Shown here piece by piece: positions 17,074 through 23,934 of a DNA stretch of 34,041 nt. Both the position numbers and the translations under genes were made by a program. Numbering within the stretch: the stretch's first letter is position 1; each line of letters begins with the position of its first letter. The notes beneath the pieces were generated by a model. It ran no database searches, had not been told where the DNA came from, and was given only the letters and a program-made list of their open reading frames with translations. This DNA is from a virus, in IMG/VR virus record IMGVR_UViG_3300005588_000028, positions 1 to 34,041 of that record. The stretch is one strand, 5' to 3'.

Positions 17074-17082
17074 ATTATAACA
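17074..17082 (-). promoter_or_regulatory. Extended -10 promoter opening the capsid region
   Basis: Minus strand TGTTATAAT, a full extended -10, in the 71-base gap after the large terminase. A perfect TTATCCACA box lies 35 bases upstream. No clear -35. It would drive the 46-residue gene, the repeat protein and the portal cluster. Confidence 0.55.
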
Positions 17083-17114
17083 CAATTTCAAAATGCAAGA
17101 TAGTACATATATTT

Positions 17115-17123
17115 TTATCCACA
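17115..17123 (+). promoter_or_regulatory. DnaA-box consensus TTATCCACA
   Basis: Perfect nine-base DnaA box just after the large terminase stop and 35 bases upstream of the -10 at 17074-17079. One of four such boxes with similar spacing to promoters. Confidence 0.5.
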
Positions 17124-17124
17124 A

Positions 17125-18594
17125 TTAAAATCCTAGTTCTGGGTAGTATGGCTCTACTCCTCCCGCTACTTGTTGATTTTCAAGTACTAGTTTTTTAGTT
17201 TTTGGTGCGAATGTGAAACTTATCGGGTCTACTAGTCCTAGGTCGTGTATTCCTCGTTTATGTAGTGTTTGTTTGTCTATTATCTGCACTTTACCAGTTC
17301 TACTGTTTTTATATTTCAATGCTAGTAATTGTTTTTCAATTCCCGGTGTCTTTTCTATTTTCCCTCCGTTCTCTATCCATAGTTTCATTTGCCAAAATAT
17401 ATACGCTCTTAGGTTTAGATACTGCTCTGCGTGATGGTCTTTTGGTAGTTTTTCACGCCATGACTTCCCACTATCTCCTGCATTTATTCTGTTTAGCTTT
17501 CTGTAGTACTCTGATTGCTTCTCTAGTTTTCTACATGTTCCTGAACCTACTCCTTGCCCATCTACGAACCAGTTATTTATTCCGTCTCCGTTTGTTACTA
17601 TGTCGTCGGCAAAGTCTAGGCAGTCTGTAGCGGTTGAACGAAATACTATTTTTGCTAGGTTCATTCCTCTGCGCGCTATGGTGCTTTCATTTTCTCCTCC
17701 GTCTGCTGGGTCTGCTCCTAGTAGTTCCTCTCCTAGCATGTCTAGTGTATCTGGTTCTACCATTGCTTTTTGAATGGTTGCATGACCAAGTAGAGGCATA
17801 TATCCCTCTTTATCTCTACGCTCTGTATTTGGAAATGTATTTTTATATAGTATGGCGTAATTAGCCTTATTTTTGACCTCCTCGTGGTATTCCTCGGTTA
17901 CACGCCCCTCTGCTATACCTTGGTCTATTTGTATGTCTATTTGGTGATATTTTGGGTCTTGGTAGCTTTGGTAGAAGTGATGCTCTGTTCCACTTTCTTG
18001 GTCTATACTATCCCACGGGTTTCCAATCTTCATTAAAAAGTTATCTGGATTATCTCCAAGCATTCGGAAAACTTTTGAATATTCGTTATTGTTGATTAGT
18101 CCGCTTTCATCTAGTATTACATTTTCTGAACCAAACCCCATGGTATTTCCTTGATAGAAGGTTCTTACTTCCCCTTGGTTCAAGTATGTTATGTGATTAC
18201 GACTTCTACGCTGGGTTAGCGTTTCGTTTTTTATCTGCTTTGCGTTGGTTTTTAGTAGTGCTGATATTATCGGGTCGTTTACACTAAAAGTTATTACGTA
18301 GTCCATTATAATTTGGGCTTGTTCTTTTGTCGGTGCTATTATAGCCCACTTTTCTTTTTTCATACTTGCGCGTACTGCTACTGCTGCACCTACTGCTAGC
18401 GATTTTCCGTATCGTGTATGCGCCATTACGTGTATACGGTTACACATTACGTCTTCTGCTCCCTTGAAGCCTCTGTTTAAGATTATTTCCATTATCTCCC
18501 TCTGCCCTTGTGTTATTGTGTCATTAAAAATATGTCCTTCTTTTGTTTCAAAGTGGAAGGTTTGCAATATCTTGTCGGCCTTTGGTGTTTTCAT
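17125..18594 (-). CDS. terL: Terminase large subunit
   Basis: 489 residues. ATPase: Walker A variant AHTRYGKS at 58-65, Walker B VILDESG with D162 and E163. Nuclease: D295 in LLGADPADGG, a second acidic region around FVDGQGVGSG and a third near HDLGLVDPISF, the RNase H-like triad. The enzyme pumps DNA into the prohead and cuts it. The start ATG 18594 overlaps the previous stop as ATGA. It lies 1.9 kb from the small terminase subunit, with a tRNA and RNA block between. Confidence 0.93.
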   Translation of the reverse strand: MKTPKADKILQTFHFETKEGHIFNDTITQGQREIMEIILNRGFKGAEDVMCNRIHVMAHTRYGKSLAVGAAVAVRASMKKEKWAIIAPTKEQAQIIMDYVITFSVNDPIISALLKTNAKQIKNETLTQRRSRNHITYLNQGEVRTFYQGNTMGFGSENVILDESGLINNNEYSKVFRMLGDNPDNFLMKIGNPWDSIDQESGTEHHFYQSYQDPKYHQIDIQIDQGIAEGRVTEEYHEEVKNKANYAILYKNTFPNTERRDKEGYMPLLGHATIQKAMVEPDTLDMLGEELLGADPADGGENESTIARRGMNLAKIVFRSTATDCLDFADDIVTNGDGINNWFVDGQGVGSGTCRKLEKQSEYYRKLNRINAGDSGKSWREKLPKDHHAEQYLNLRAYIFWQMKLWIENGGKIEKTPGIEKQLLALKYKNSRTGKVQIIDKQTLHKRGIHDLGLVDPISFTFAPKTKKLVLENQQVAGGVEPYYPELGF

Positions 18595-19043
18595 TTCTTA
18601 GTATTTATCTGGTCGCGTATATATGCTACTTCAAAATCGTTTAGTTTATGCGCGTGTTTATCTAGGTACTTCGTACTATTTTTGCTTATAATCTTTTTTA
18701 TTAGCTTATCCTTTTTGCTAGTCTCCTCTGTAACGTACGGTACTAACTCTAACTTTGGTCTTTGGTGTATAGCGGCTCCTTCTATCTTTGTTTTGAAACT
18801 GCGTTGTAGTTCTGTATATGAAAGTTCTTTATGTGAAGCTATATCGAAACCGTTATTTTCCTTTCCTATTATATATAGACGTGGGACTGTGTCCTTCATG
18901 TTATCCATTGCTTGGTCGAATGCTTCTTCTTGGCTATTTGCTATTGCTGTATATAAAAACAGGTGCGCGTCTCCGTGCTTATCTGTAGTTACTAGGTTTA
19001 GTATATGTAGCTTTGGTATTAGTTTTTGGTTGCTTATACGCAT
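18591..19043 (-). CDS. Protein upstream of terL, unknown function
   Basis: 150 residues. A beta-rich N-terminal half (KLHILNLVTTDKHGDAHLFLY, then DTVPRLYIIGKENNGFDIA) and a lysine-rich helical C-terminal half (KKDKLIKKIISKNSTKYLD). It ends in TGA overlapping the terL ATG, so the two are translationally coupled. Position suggests a packaging-related factor, but no domain is recognised. Confidence 0.65.
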   Translation of the reverse strand: MRISNQKLIPKLHILNLVTTDKHGDAHLFLYTAIANSQEEAFDQAMDNMKDTVPRLYIIGKENNGFDIASHKELSYTELQRSFKTKIEGAAIHQRPKLELVPYVTEETSKKDKLIKKIISKNSTKYLDKHAHKLNDFEVAYIRDQINTKK

Positions 19044-19044
19044 A

Positions 19045-19278
19045 CTATTTCTTTATACTTTCCTTTAGTTTTTTTATTTTTCTGAATAGATTATGTTCGG
19101 CTTTTTGTCGTGCTATGCGGTGTCGGCGCTCTTGTCTTAGCAATTCTAGTATACCTAGTTGATTTACTGTTAGTAGTGTGGCTACTAAGGCTACTGTCCA
19201 ATGATTATGTTTCCATACCACCGCTAGTAGCAATATAGTTCCTATTGTTCTTAGTACTGATATAACGTTAATTTTCAT
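19045..19278 (-). CDS. Small membrane protein with basic coiled C-terminus
   Basis: 77 residues: two hydrophobic segments (about 6-22 and 28-46, LLLAVVWKHNHW, VALVATLLTVNQLGIL) followed by an Arg/Lys-rich helix (RQERRHRIARQKAEHN). It starts at ATG 19278 in a CTATG context and ends one base before the next gene. Topology suggests a membrane tether with a cytoplasmic basic tail; role unknown. Confidence 0.6.
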   Translation of the reverse strand: MKINVISVLRTIGTILLLAVVWKHNHWTVALVATLLTVNQLGILELLRQERRHRIARQKAEHNLFRKIKKLKESIKK

Positions 19279-19297
19279 AGAGTCTTGTATTATTTTT

Positions 19298-19456
19298 TCA
19301 AATTCCTTTTTTTGCGTCCCTTTTCCTCCGCTTCATTAGATTTTTTAGATGTGCGTCTCCACATACCGAGCTTGCGAAAAAGCCTAGCTTAGCCCTGCTT
19401 TTACGTAGTTGCTTATAGCATATTGCGCACTTTCTTTCTGTGTTGTTTTTTTTCAT
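19298..19456 (-). CDS. Small zinc-finger-like protein
   Basis: 52 residues, too short for most gene callers' limits. It has CAIC (10-13) and CGDAH (32-36), a C-x2-C ... C-x3-H pattern that could bind zinc, and a basic C-terminal tail (KRRKRDAKKGI). The ATG at 19456 lies only two bases after the 3' end of the tRNA-Ile, so translation and tRNA processing may be linked; the context is CTATG as elsewhere. Stop is TGA. Confidence 0.55.
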   Translation of the reverse strand: MKKNNTERKCAICYKQLRKSRAKLGFFASSVCGDAHLKNLMKRRKRDAKKGI

Positions 19457-19458
19457 AG

Positions 19459-19531
19459 TAGGCTAGAGTGGATTTGAACCGCTGGTCTCGTCGTTATAAG
19501 CGACGTGCTTTAACCGCTAAGCTACTAGCCC
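19459..19531 (-). tRNA. tRNA-Ile (anticodon UAU)
   Basis: 73 bases. Acceptor GGGCTAG with CTAGCCT, D arm GCTT-AAGC with GG in the loop, anticodon stem CGTCG/CGACG with loop CTTATAA (anticodon TAT), T loop TTCAAAT, discriminator A. CCA is not encoded. It reads ATA, a codon used often in this genome. UAU-anticodon tRNA-Ile is uncommon in bacteria, which usually modify a CAU tRNA. Confidence 0.93.
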
Positions 19532-19540
19532 GTCATTTAG

Positions 19541-19612
19541 TTGCGCAGGTAGGAGTTGAACCTACTATCTCCTCCGTATGAAAGAGGCGACTTTCCGTTT
19601 GTCTTCTGCGCT
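19541..19612 (-). tRNA. tRNA with anticodon CAU (Met or Ile2)
   Basis: About 72 bases. GCGCAG pairs with CTGCGC in the acceptor, D arm GAC/GTC with GG in the loop, anticodon stem CCTCT/GGAGG with loop TTCATAC (CAT), T arm GTAGG-TTCAACT-CCTAC. The three G-C pairs of initiator tRNA are absent, so it is elongator Met or an Ile2 tRNA that would need lysidine. The 1-72 pair is mismatched, so exact ends are uncertain by one base. Confidence 0.85.
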
Positions 19613-19860
19613 GTCTCCGTCGCCTGTGCGAGCTTAGCACGGACTACTACCGTAGTTCACCATATCCGTTTAGGTGCAGTACGGCCTTTGTATATTACTA
19701 TGCCTGCTTATAGGCGACGGTAGGCGTATAGTTACCGTAAAACGCTAGGTATTCCTAGCGAACGGCGTTATACGCTTCTAAGGCTTGCCTCGTCCTTAGT
19801 TGGTAGTCCTATTTACCGGTAGGGTTCTGCCCTAGTATTCCGGTCTTACTTACTACTCCC
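19613..19860 (-). ncRNA. Structured intergenic RNA upstream of the tRNA pair (candidate)
   Basis: About 250 bases between the 186-residue gene and the tRNAs with no credible ORF but dense pairing: a 10-bp bulged hairpin (19815-19844), a 6-bp hairpin (CTAAGG at 19778-19783 with CCTTAG at 19794-19799), a 7-bp stem (19724-19730 with 19769-19775) enclosing CCGT/ACGG and a perfect 7-bp hairpin with a four-base loop (19743-19760), and GTGC/GCAC (19626-19640). Two longer pairings, 19641-19647 with 19803-19809 and 19617-19624 with 19713-19720, would interlock as a pseudoknot, but such matches can arise by chance. I do not recognise a known RNA class. It may be a ribozyme-like or packaging RNA, a remnant of a larger tRNA array, or a processed leader. 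Confidence 0.5.
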
Positions 19861-19876
19861 TTTTTGTTATTTGCTG

Positions 19877-20437
19877 TTATTTGCTGTTTTCCTTTGCTAG
19901 CGCCTCTTCTATTTCCTTACTCTTACGCGCTTCGTATTCTTCTGTTACTCCCTTACCTTCTGCCCCCCAGTTAGATTGCTCTAGTCCGCATAATTCACAT
20001 TGTTTTTTGTCTGGTGTTTCACTATGCTCGCATTCTTTTCTAGTTTCTAGGTTTTGGCGCTGTGCTTCTGGCCAATTCATTACTGGTGGCTCTACGTATT
20101 CGCGTAGTCGTAGACGTGGTTTAATTTCTCTTGGTGCGTAGTGTAGCTCTGCGAACCATTCGATACCTTCTTCTTTTACTATAACGTCGTACTCTTCTCT
20201 AAATGCTTTTTGTTCTTTTTCTGTAAGTTTATCCCCTGTTTTAGTATCTACTGGTACTAGGTAGGCTACTAGACCTTTTTCTGACGCTGATACTAGCGGT
20301 TGTAGCTCCTGTCCTCTTTTTTCTACTAGCTCTTTGTACCTCTTTACATGTCTATCCGCTTTTTCCTGTCGTTCGGCTTCTACTTTCTTTTGTCTTTGTT
20401 TGTGTAAGCGTAGTGCTTGGCTTCCTTTTTTTCCCAT
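19877..20437 (-). CDS. Charged protein with CxxC pair, between terS and RNA block
   Basis: 186 residues. A long basic N-terminal helix (LRLHKQRQKKVEAERQEKAD), a mixed middle (GLVAYLVPVDTKTG; EGIEWFAELHYAPREIKPRL) and a small cysteine/histidine site near the end (CEHSETPDKKQCELCG) that could bind one zinc ion, then a charged tail. Start ATG 20437 after AAACC. It directly follows the small terminase gene, so a packaging accessory role is possible. No family recognised. Confidence 0.65.
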   Translation of the reverse strand: MGKKGSQALRLHKQRQKKVEAERQEKADRHVKRYKELVEKRGQELQPLVSASEKGLVAYLVPVDTKTGDKLTEKEQKAFREEYDVIVKEEGIEWFAELHYAPREIKPRLRLREYVEPPVMNWPEAQRQNLETRKECEHSETPDKKQCELCGLEQSNWGAEGKGVTEEYEARKSKEIEEALAKENSK

Positions 20438-20453
20438 AGGTTTATTATTATTA

Positions 20454-20960
20454 TTATTTATCTAAAATGGTACTTATATTTTTTATCGCCTCGGCTAGTA
20501 GTTGTGGTACTTCGCTTTCCTTCTCGTCTCGCTTCTTTAATCGCCCTACTACTTCTAGTACGGTACGTGCTGCTGGTGTATCACCTTTTAGTGCTTTGTT
20601 TTCCTGTGCTAGTACTACGTCCCCTACTCGTTCCGTGAAATATTTAATCTGTACATTTTCCACGTCGTTCCAAAAGCCGGGGTGCGATTTCCATTGCGAT
20701 AGTGTCGCTACGTTTACGCCTAGCATTTTTGCTAGCTTCTCCTGCGTGTCCACTCCTATCGTTGAAGTTCTGTATTCGCGCGGTAGTGCTATGTACTGTA
20801 TCAGCGTTACGTATGCTCCCGGGTTCTTCATTCCTTTTAGGTCGCTTACTAAACTAGCTGGGTGTACTCGCTCGGGCATGGGGGTAGCAATTTCTTTGGG
20901 TTTCTTTGCTTTTGCTTTTACCTTTGCCTTTTTTTTAATTGTCTTTTTTTTGTTTGCCAT
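20454..20960 (-). CDS. terS: Terminase small subunit candidate
   Basis: 168 residues. After a lysine/alanine-rich tail (KKKAKVKAKAKKPKE), residues about 70-105 form a helix-turn-helix (TQEKLAKMLGVNVATLSQWK followed by HPGFWNDV) of the type found in phage small terminases and related insert-specific HTH proteins; the C-terminal half is helical and would oligomerise (LAQENKALKGDTPAARTVLEVV). It would recognise the packaging site and hand DNA to the large subunit at 17125-18594. Start ATG 20960, CTATG context. The identity rests on the HTH and gene order. Confidence 0.75.
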   Translation of the reverse strand: MANKKKTIKKKAKVKAKAKKPKEIATPMPERVHPASLVSDLKGMKNPGAYVTLIQYIALPREYRTSTIGVDTQEKLAKMLGVNVATLSQWKSHPGFWNDVENVQIKYFTERVGDVVLAQENKALKGDTPAARTVLEVVGRLKKRDEKESEVPQLLAEAIKNISTILDK

Positions 20961-21009
20961 AGTGTATCTAGTATAGCTTATTATAGGGCTTTTGGCTATA
21001 CAGTTCTGC

Positions 21010-21273
21010 TTAGGTATCTAGTAGATTGTAAACCTTTATGCTGGTTACCTCCATATCCGCGTATGGATGATAATTTGGGTCTACTTCCGTATCTGGATTT
21101 TGTTTTACATATTCTTCCCACTGTTTAGCACCTGCCTTTATATTTTCAACGTGAATATCTAAAGCTACTTGTATTGCTGTCCTATTTTTTTTATCTGCAT
21201 ACCCGTAAGTGTTGCCTTTTACTATATATGCGTACACTCCGTTTATGATTGCTACTATATCTATATTTCCCAT
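21010..21273 (-). CDS. Small protein downstream of methyltransferase, unknown
   Basis: 87 residues. Starts MGNIDIVAIINGVYAYIVKGNTYG and continues into a mostly helical middle (AIQVALDIHVENIKAGAKQW) and an acidic end. ATG 21273 in GATATATG. It lies 15 bases after the methyltransferase and 50 bases before terS, whose leader carries TATAAT and TATACT. Nothing recognisable; real coding is likely from spacing and codon use. Confidence 0.55.
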   Translation of the reverse strand: MGNIDIVAIINGVYAYIVKGNTYGYADKKNRTAIQVALDIHVENIKAGAKQWEEYVKQNPDTEVDPNYHPYADMEVTSIKVYNLLDT

Positions 21274-21288
21274 ATATCTATTTTAGTT

Positions 21289-22344
21289 TTAATAGTTGTC
21301 ATTGGTTTTTATATATTTTAGTATATTAACTATTACATCTACGTTGAAGGCGTTACCTAGACCTCTATACCTTTGCGTGTTACTTACTCCCTCTGTGTAG
21401 TTGTCTGGTAGACCTTGTAGCCTCTCACATTCTATCGGGGTTAATTTTCTAACGTATTCATGCTCTACATCGACCATACTATCCGTTTGTACTGTGGTTA
21501 ATGCATTGGCTCTTCCTGTTTTGTTATACTCTGGCTTTTTTCCGTCCCCTCTATTGCGTAGTGCTACTGGAAATGCGTATAGCCCAGTCTTTGCTCCGCG
21601 TCCTCCGCCGTTTGCTGATAGGCATACGCCTTTCCCTTCTATGCTGTAAACTCTATCGCCTTGCCCGCCTTTGTTCATGTGGCCTATTCGTATACTATCC
21701 CAGTTGTGCTTATCCATTATCCCACTACCTCTACCGCTTGAACGTACTGTATGGCTTTTTAGTTTTTCCTTTACTCCGTGCTTGTCTAGTACAATATATT
21801 TTCCTACATCTGCGCCGTCGGTGTTTTCGTGTATTATATCCTTTAGATATATTCCTTTATCTTCTGGGAGTTGTACGTTTGGTATGTTCGTCCAAAAAAG
21901 GCGTTTTCTGTTTTGTGCTGATACTAGATTTGCATTTATCATTATCGGTTCTACTCCCATTAGCTCTGTTATTTGCTGTTTTGCTTCTTTTGGCATGCTT
22001 GCCACATTTTCTAGTATAAAATACTTTGGTTTTGTTTCTTTTAGAATGCGTAGGTACTCGTAGAATAGTCCACTACGTTGCCCTGCTAATCCTTTTCTAT
22101 TCTTTTTTGCTATGCTTAGGTCTTGGCATGGGCTACCTCCCACTAGTAGGTCTATACTTGGTAGGTCGGTTGCTTTTACTTCTGTTACATCGCCTAGATG
22201 TACTGTACTTTTATAATTTTTTTTTGCTATTTCTATAGCGTATTTGTCTATCTCGCTTGCGTAGTAAGTATCTACGTGTATACCTGCTCTACCTAGTGCT
22301 ACTCTTGCGCATGATATACCGTCGAATAATGATAGTACTTTCAT
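21289..22344 (-). CDS. DNA (cytosine-5) methyltransferase
   Basis: 351 residues from ATG 22344; an upstream in-frame ATG-like start at 22380 falls in the structured leader and is less likely because the family begins MKVLSLFDG. Motif I FDGISCARVAL, motif IV GGSPCQDLS with catalytic C73, motif VI LENVAS (E112), motif VIII QNRKR (144-148), then a target domain and motifs IX/X KLTPIECERLQGLPDNYT and RGLGNAFNVDV. It transfers a methyl group from SAM to cytosine C5. No restriction partner is nearby, so it is an orphan enzyme that most likely protects phage DNA from host restriction. A cloverleaf-like RNA occupies its leader. Confidence 0.93.
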   Translation of the reverse strand: MKVLSLFDGISCARVALGRAGIHVDTYYASEIDKYAIEIAKKNYKSTVHLGDVTEVKATDLPSIDLLVGGSPCQDLSIAKKNRKGLAGQRSGLFYEYLRILKETKPKYFILENVASMPKEAKQQITELMGVEPIMINANLVSAQNRKRLFWTNIPNVQLPEDKGIYLKDIIHENTDGADVGKYIVLDKHGVKEKLKSHTVRSSGRGSGIMDKHNWDSIRIGHMNKGGQGDRVYSIEGKGVCLSANGGGRGAKTGLYAFPVALRNRGDGKKPEYNKTGRANALTTVQTDSMVDVEHEYVRKLTPIECERLQGLPDNYTEGVSNTQRYRGLGNAFNVDVIVNILKYIKTNDNY

Positions 22345-22360
22345 ATATATTATTTTAATC

Positions 22361-22453
22361 TCCCCATGCTGCGACCACAAGCAGATGGCGTAGCCTGTAA
22401 ATCCGCCTAGTACACGTGGGTACTGTAGTCTACTTATGATTGTAGTATGGGGA
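22361..22453 (-). ncRNA. Cloverleaf-like structured leader of the methyltransferase (candidate)
   Basis: 93 bases closed by a 7-bp stem (TCCCCAT with ATGGGGA) enclosing four hairpins: CTAC/GTAG (22430-22445), AGTAC/GTACT (22409-22424), GGCG/CGCC (22387-22407) and CTGC/GCAG (22369-22384). Read on the plus strand the layout resembles a tRNA with a long variable arm, but there is no TTC T-loop and the anticodon-like loop is 13 bases, so it is not a normal tRNA. It ends 17 bases before the methyltransferase ATG. It could be a riboswitch, a protein-binding leader or a decayed tRNA. Confidence 0.5.
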
Positions 22454-22461
22454 TAGTTTTA

Positions 22462-22506
22462 CTAATCGAATAGTGTTTGTAAAAAATCTAGGTCTGTGTC
22501 TTGCAT
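22462..22506 (-). CDS. 14-residue possible leader peptide
   Basis: MQDTDLDFLQTLFD, starting ATG 22506 in the ATATATG context used by real genes here, ending TAG eight bases before the cloverleaf element. So short an ORF can arise by chance; the start context and its position before a structured leader make it worth noting. Confidence 0.3.
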   Translation of the reverse strand: MQDTDLDFLQTLFD

Positions 22507-22527
22507 ATATTAAATGTTACTGAGGGT

Positions 22528-22974
22528 TTATTTGGGGATTAGCTCTGGGTTTTCGTAGATGTTTCCTATTACTTCGACACAACCCTCTGCCTCATTTGCT
22601 TGTGAAACTACTGTAATAAGATGTCCTTGCATTTTTCCTTTTACAAGCCACATTGCTGGCAAACTATAAACTTCTACAATCCACGTGTTTGTTTTTCCAA
22701 ACTCAACCTGACTAGGGAAACTTCTTGAAAAAACACGCTCTTTCTCAGTTACTTTCAAAATATCCCCCTCATAAATCTCTTTTCCGTTTTTATCTTTGAT
22801 ACCTGTGTATTGCATTAAAACAACCTCTTTGAAAAAAGGAATAAACACCCCAGTTTTACCTTGTAGAGCAAGTTGCGTGTTCATAGAAACGCTTAGTGCT
22901 AGTGGTGTCATTTTGTGTAAATCAACCATTGTTTTTTCTTCTTTGTTCCACGCTCTAAATTTTATTTCTCTCAT
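22528..22974 (-). CDS. YopX-like phage protein
   Basis: 148 residues. The N-terminal REIKFRAWNKEEKTM and the block MQYTGIKDKNGKEIYEGDIL are the signature of the YopX family, small phage proteins of unknown function widespread in Gram-positive phages. The end (VEVIGNIYENPEL) is also typical. It starts ATG 22974 in a 20-base sequence that is repeated at the start of the next upstream gene. Base composition is less A-ending than in neighbouring genes, suggesting acquisition. Function unknown; found in accessory regions. Confidence 0.88.
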   Translation of the reverse strand: MREIKFRAWNKEEKTMVDLHKMTPLALSVSMNTQLALQGKTGVFIPFFKEVVLMQYTGIKDKNGKEIYEGDILKVTEKERVFSRSFPSQVEFGKTNTWIVEVYSLPAMWLVKGKMQGHLITVVSQANEAEGCVEVIGNIYENPELIPK

Positions 22975-22990
22975 ATAAACATTTAATTAT
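22971..22990. repeat. 20-bp direct repeat, copy 1
   Basis: The start region of the YopX-like gene (TCATATAAACATTTAATTAT) is identical to 23391-23410 at the start of the neighbouring gene, exactly 420 bp away. Shared leaders like this arise by gene duplication, by insertion, or as a common regulatory site. Confidence 0.9.
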
Positions 22991-23394
22991 GTAAGGGTTA
23001 TTAGTTTGTTTTCTAGTAGGTATATGAGCATTTCAGCTCTTGCGTTTGCTTCGTTTTTGTCTGTTGTTTCGTAGTATGTACCATCATGTCTTGAATACAT
23101 AATTTGCCAACACAAACCGAGTATTCCTATAAACAAATCATACTCACATCCAACACTAACTATGATTTTATTTGGCAACATCTCCCCGAGTTCGGCTACT
23201 GTGAAAGCTGAAATATCAGTAATTTTGTTTGTTTTGTTAGGAATGTAATCTAAAGAATACTCTTCCACACCTTGCTCAATTTCCCAATGTTTTAAATCAA
23301 GTCTTACATAATAAAACAAACTCTCTTGCTCCACTCCAAGCTCTTTAAGTTTTTGTGCTAGCTCTAGGTTTACTACTTGTTGTTCTAGTTTCAT
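22987..23394 (-). CDS. Phage accessory protein, unknown function
   Basis: 135 residues. A helical start (LELAQKLKELGVEQESLFYY), a beta-rich centre (DISAFTVAELGEMLPNKIIV) and a helical end (ANARAEMLIYLLENKLITL). It looks like a common small phage accessory family often found beside YopX genes, but I cannot name it. ATG 23394 lies in the same 20-base repeat as the YopX start, and its stop overlaps the other copy. Confidence 0.72.
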   Translation of the reverse strand: MKLEQQVVNLELAQKLKELGVEQESLFYYVRLDLKHWEIEQGVEEYSLDYIPNKTNKITDISAFTVAELGEMLPNKIIVSVGCEYDLFIGILGLCWQIMYSRHDGTYYETTDKNEANARAEMLIYLLENKLITLT

Positions 23395-23410
23395 ATAAAC
23401 ATTTAATTAT
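23391..23410. repeat. 20-bp direct repeat, copy 2
   Basis: Identical to 22971-22990 and placed the same way over the start codon of its gene. Confidence 0.9.
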
Positions 23411-23417
23411 TGAAGTG

Positions 23418-23443
23418 GGCTTGTATTGTTGACGGAACAAGCC
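23418..23443. other. 7-bp inverted repeat at the island edge
   Basis: GGCTTGT and ACAAGCC flank 12 bases just beyond the last island gene. It could be a weak terminator or the edge of the imported segment. An orphan AAGGAGGTGATC ribosome-binding sequence lies next to it at about 23461-23472 with no gene behind it. Confidence 0.4.
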
Positions 23444-23473
23444 AGAACCGCTAGATAAAAGATCACCTCCTTG

Positions 23474-23644
23474 CTAGGCTCGAAGCTCGAATGACGACTT
23501 TTCGCCAACAGGACATCGGAACAAGTCCGAGCCGTTTTCAAGCTTTTTCACCCACTGAAAGTTCTGAGTGCACTTGCACACGGGGCAATACCTCTGAAAG
23601 GTGTCGCCGACCTCGTAGACCGTTTTCCCTTTGACGACTTTCAT
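23474..23644 (-). CDS. Small zinc-ribbon protein in foreign island
   Basis: 56 residues. CPVCKC (20-25) and RCP (43-45) with a nearby Gly/Glu tail form a partial zinc ribbon in which the last ligand is unclear. Start ATG 23644 has TAAGGAGG seven bases upstream, a textbook Shine-Dalgarno site that the rest of the genome lacks. GC content and codon choice (GGC, CTC, TCC) also differ from the flanks. After its stop a second perfect Shine-Dalgarno has no following gene, so the imported segment seems cut off there. Function unknown. Confidence 0.6.
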   Translation of the reverse strand: MKVVKGKTVYEVGDTFQRYCPVCKCTQNFQWVKKLENGSDLFRCPVGEKSSFELRA

Positions 23645-23656
23645 CGCCGTTCCTCC

Positions 23657-23920
23657 TTAGCAGACGTCAATCCGCTTGTTGCTTCCGTACTCAATGGTCT
23701 GACCGCATTTGCTCTGGTAGAGCTGGCGACCGTCCGTGGTACTCCCCTTACTGATGAAGGGGTGGCTGGATTTGCAACGCATACAGTAAAAAACTTTCCG
23801 CATTTTCTTTTGTCCTCCGACAAGGTGTAGTGCACTCACGCCTATTACGAGAATGCTGATTAGCCAGTATCCGAGCGGCGAACCGTCGGACGCTGTAAAA
23901 CCTAGAAATGTTAGTATCAT
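23657..23920 (-). CDS. Membrane protein with zinc-ribbon tail in foreign island
   Basis: 87 residues from ATG 23920, chosen because GGAGG lies six bases upstream; an in-frame GTG at 23941 is less likely. One membrane segment at about 15-35 (YWLISILVIGVSALHLV), then CMRC and a later CGQ as possible zinc ligands. An internal ATG at MRKVFYCMRC also has GGAGG nine bases upstream, so a soluble 48-residue form may be made, or two genes fused. Its TAA stop is shared with the Shine-Dalgarno of the next gene. Composition unlike the phage. Confidence 0.55.
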   Translation of the reverse strand: MILTFLGFTASDGSPLGYWLISILVIGVSALHLVGGQKKMRKVFYCMRCKSSHPFISKGSTTDGRQLYQSKCGQTIEYGSNKRIDVC

Positions 23921-23934
23921 AGTCCCCTCCACCA

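Noticed and set aside
19613-19860. Group I intron
   Set aside because: The interlocked pairing order is suggestive, but conserved core sequences are absent, the P7-like stem is a perfect helix without the expected bulge, and no gene is interrupted.
22361-22453. Normal tRNA on the plus strand
   Set aside because: Cloverleaf-like arms are present, but no TTC T-loop and no 7-base anticodon loop.
23641-23835. 64-codon minus ORF overlapping the zinc-ribbon membrane gene
   Set aside because: Off-frame overlap with the better supported 23657-23920 gene that has a proper Shine-Dalgarno site.
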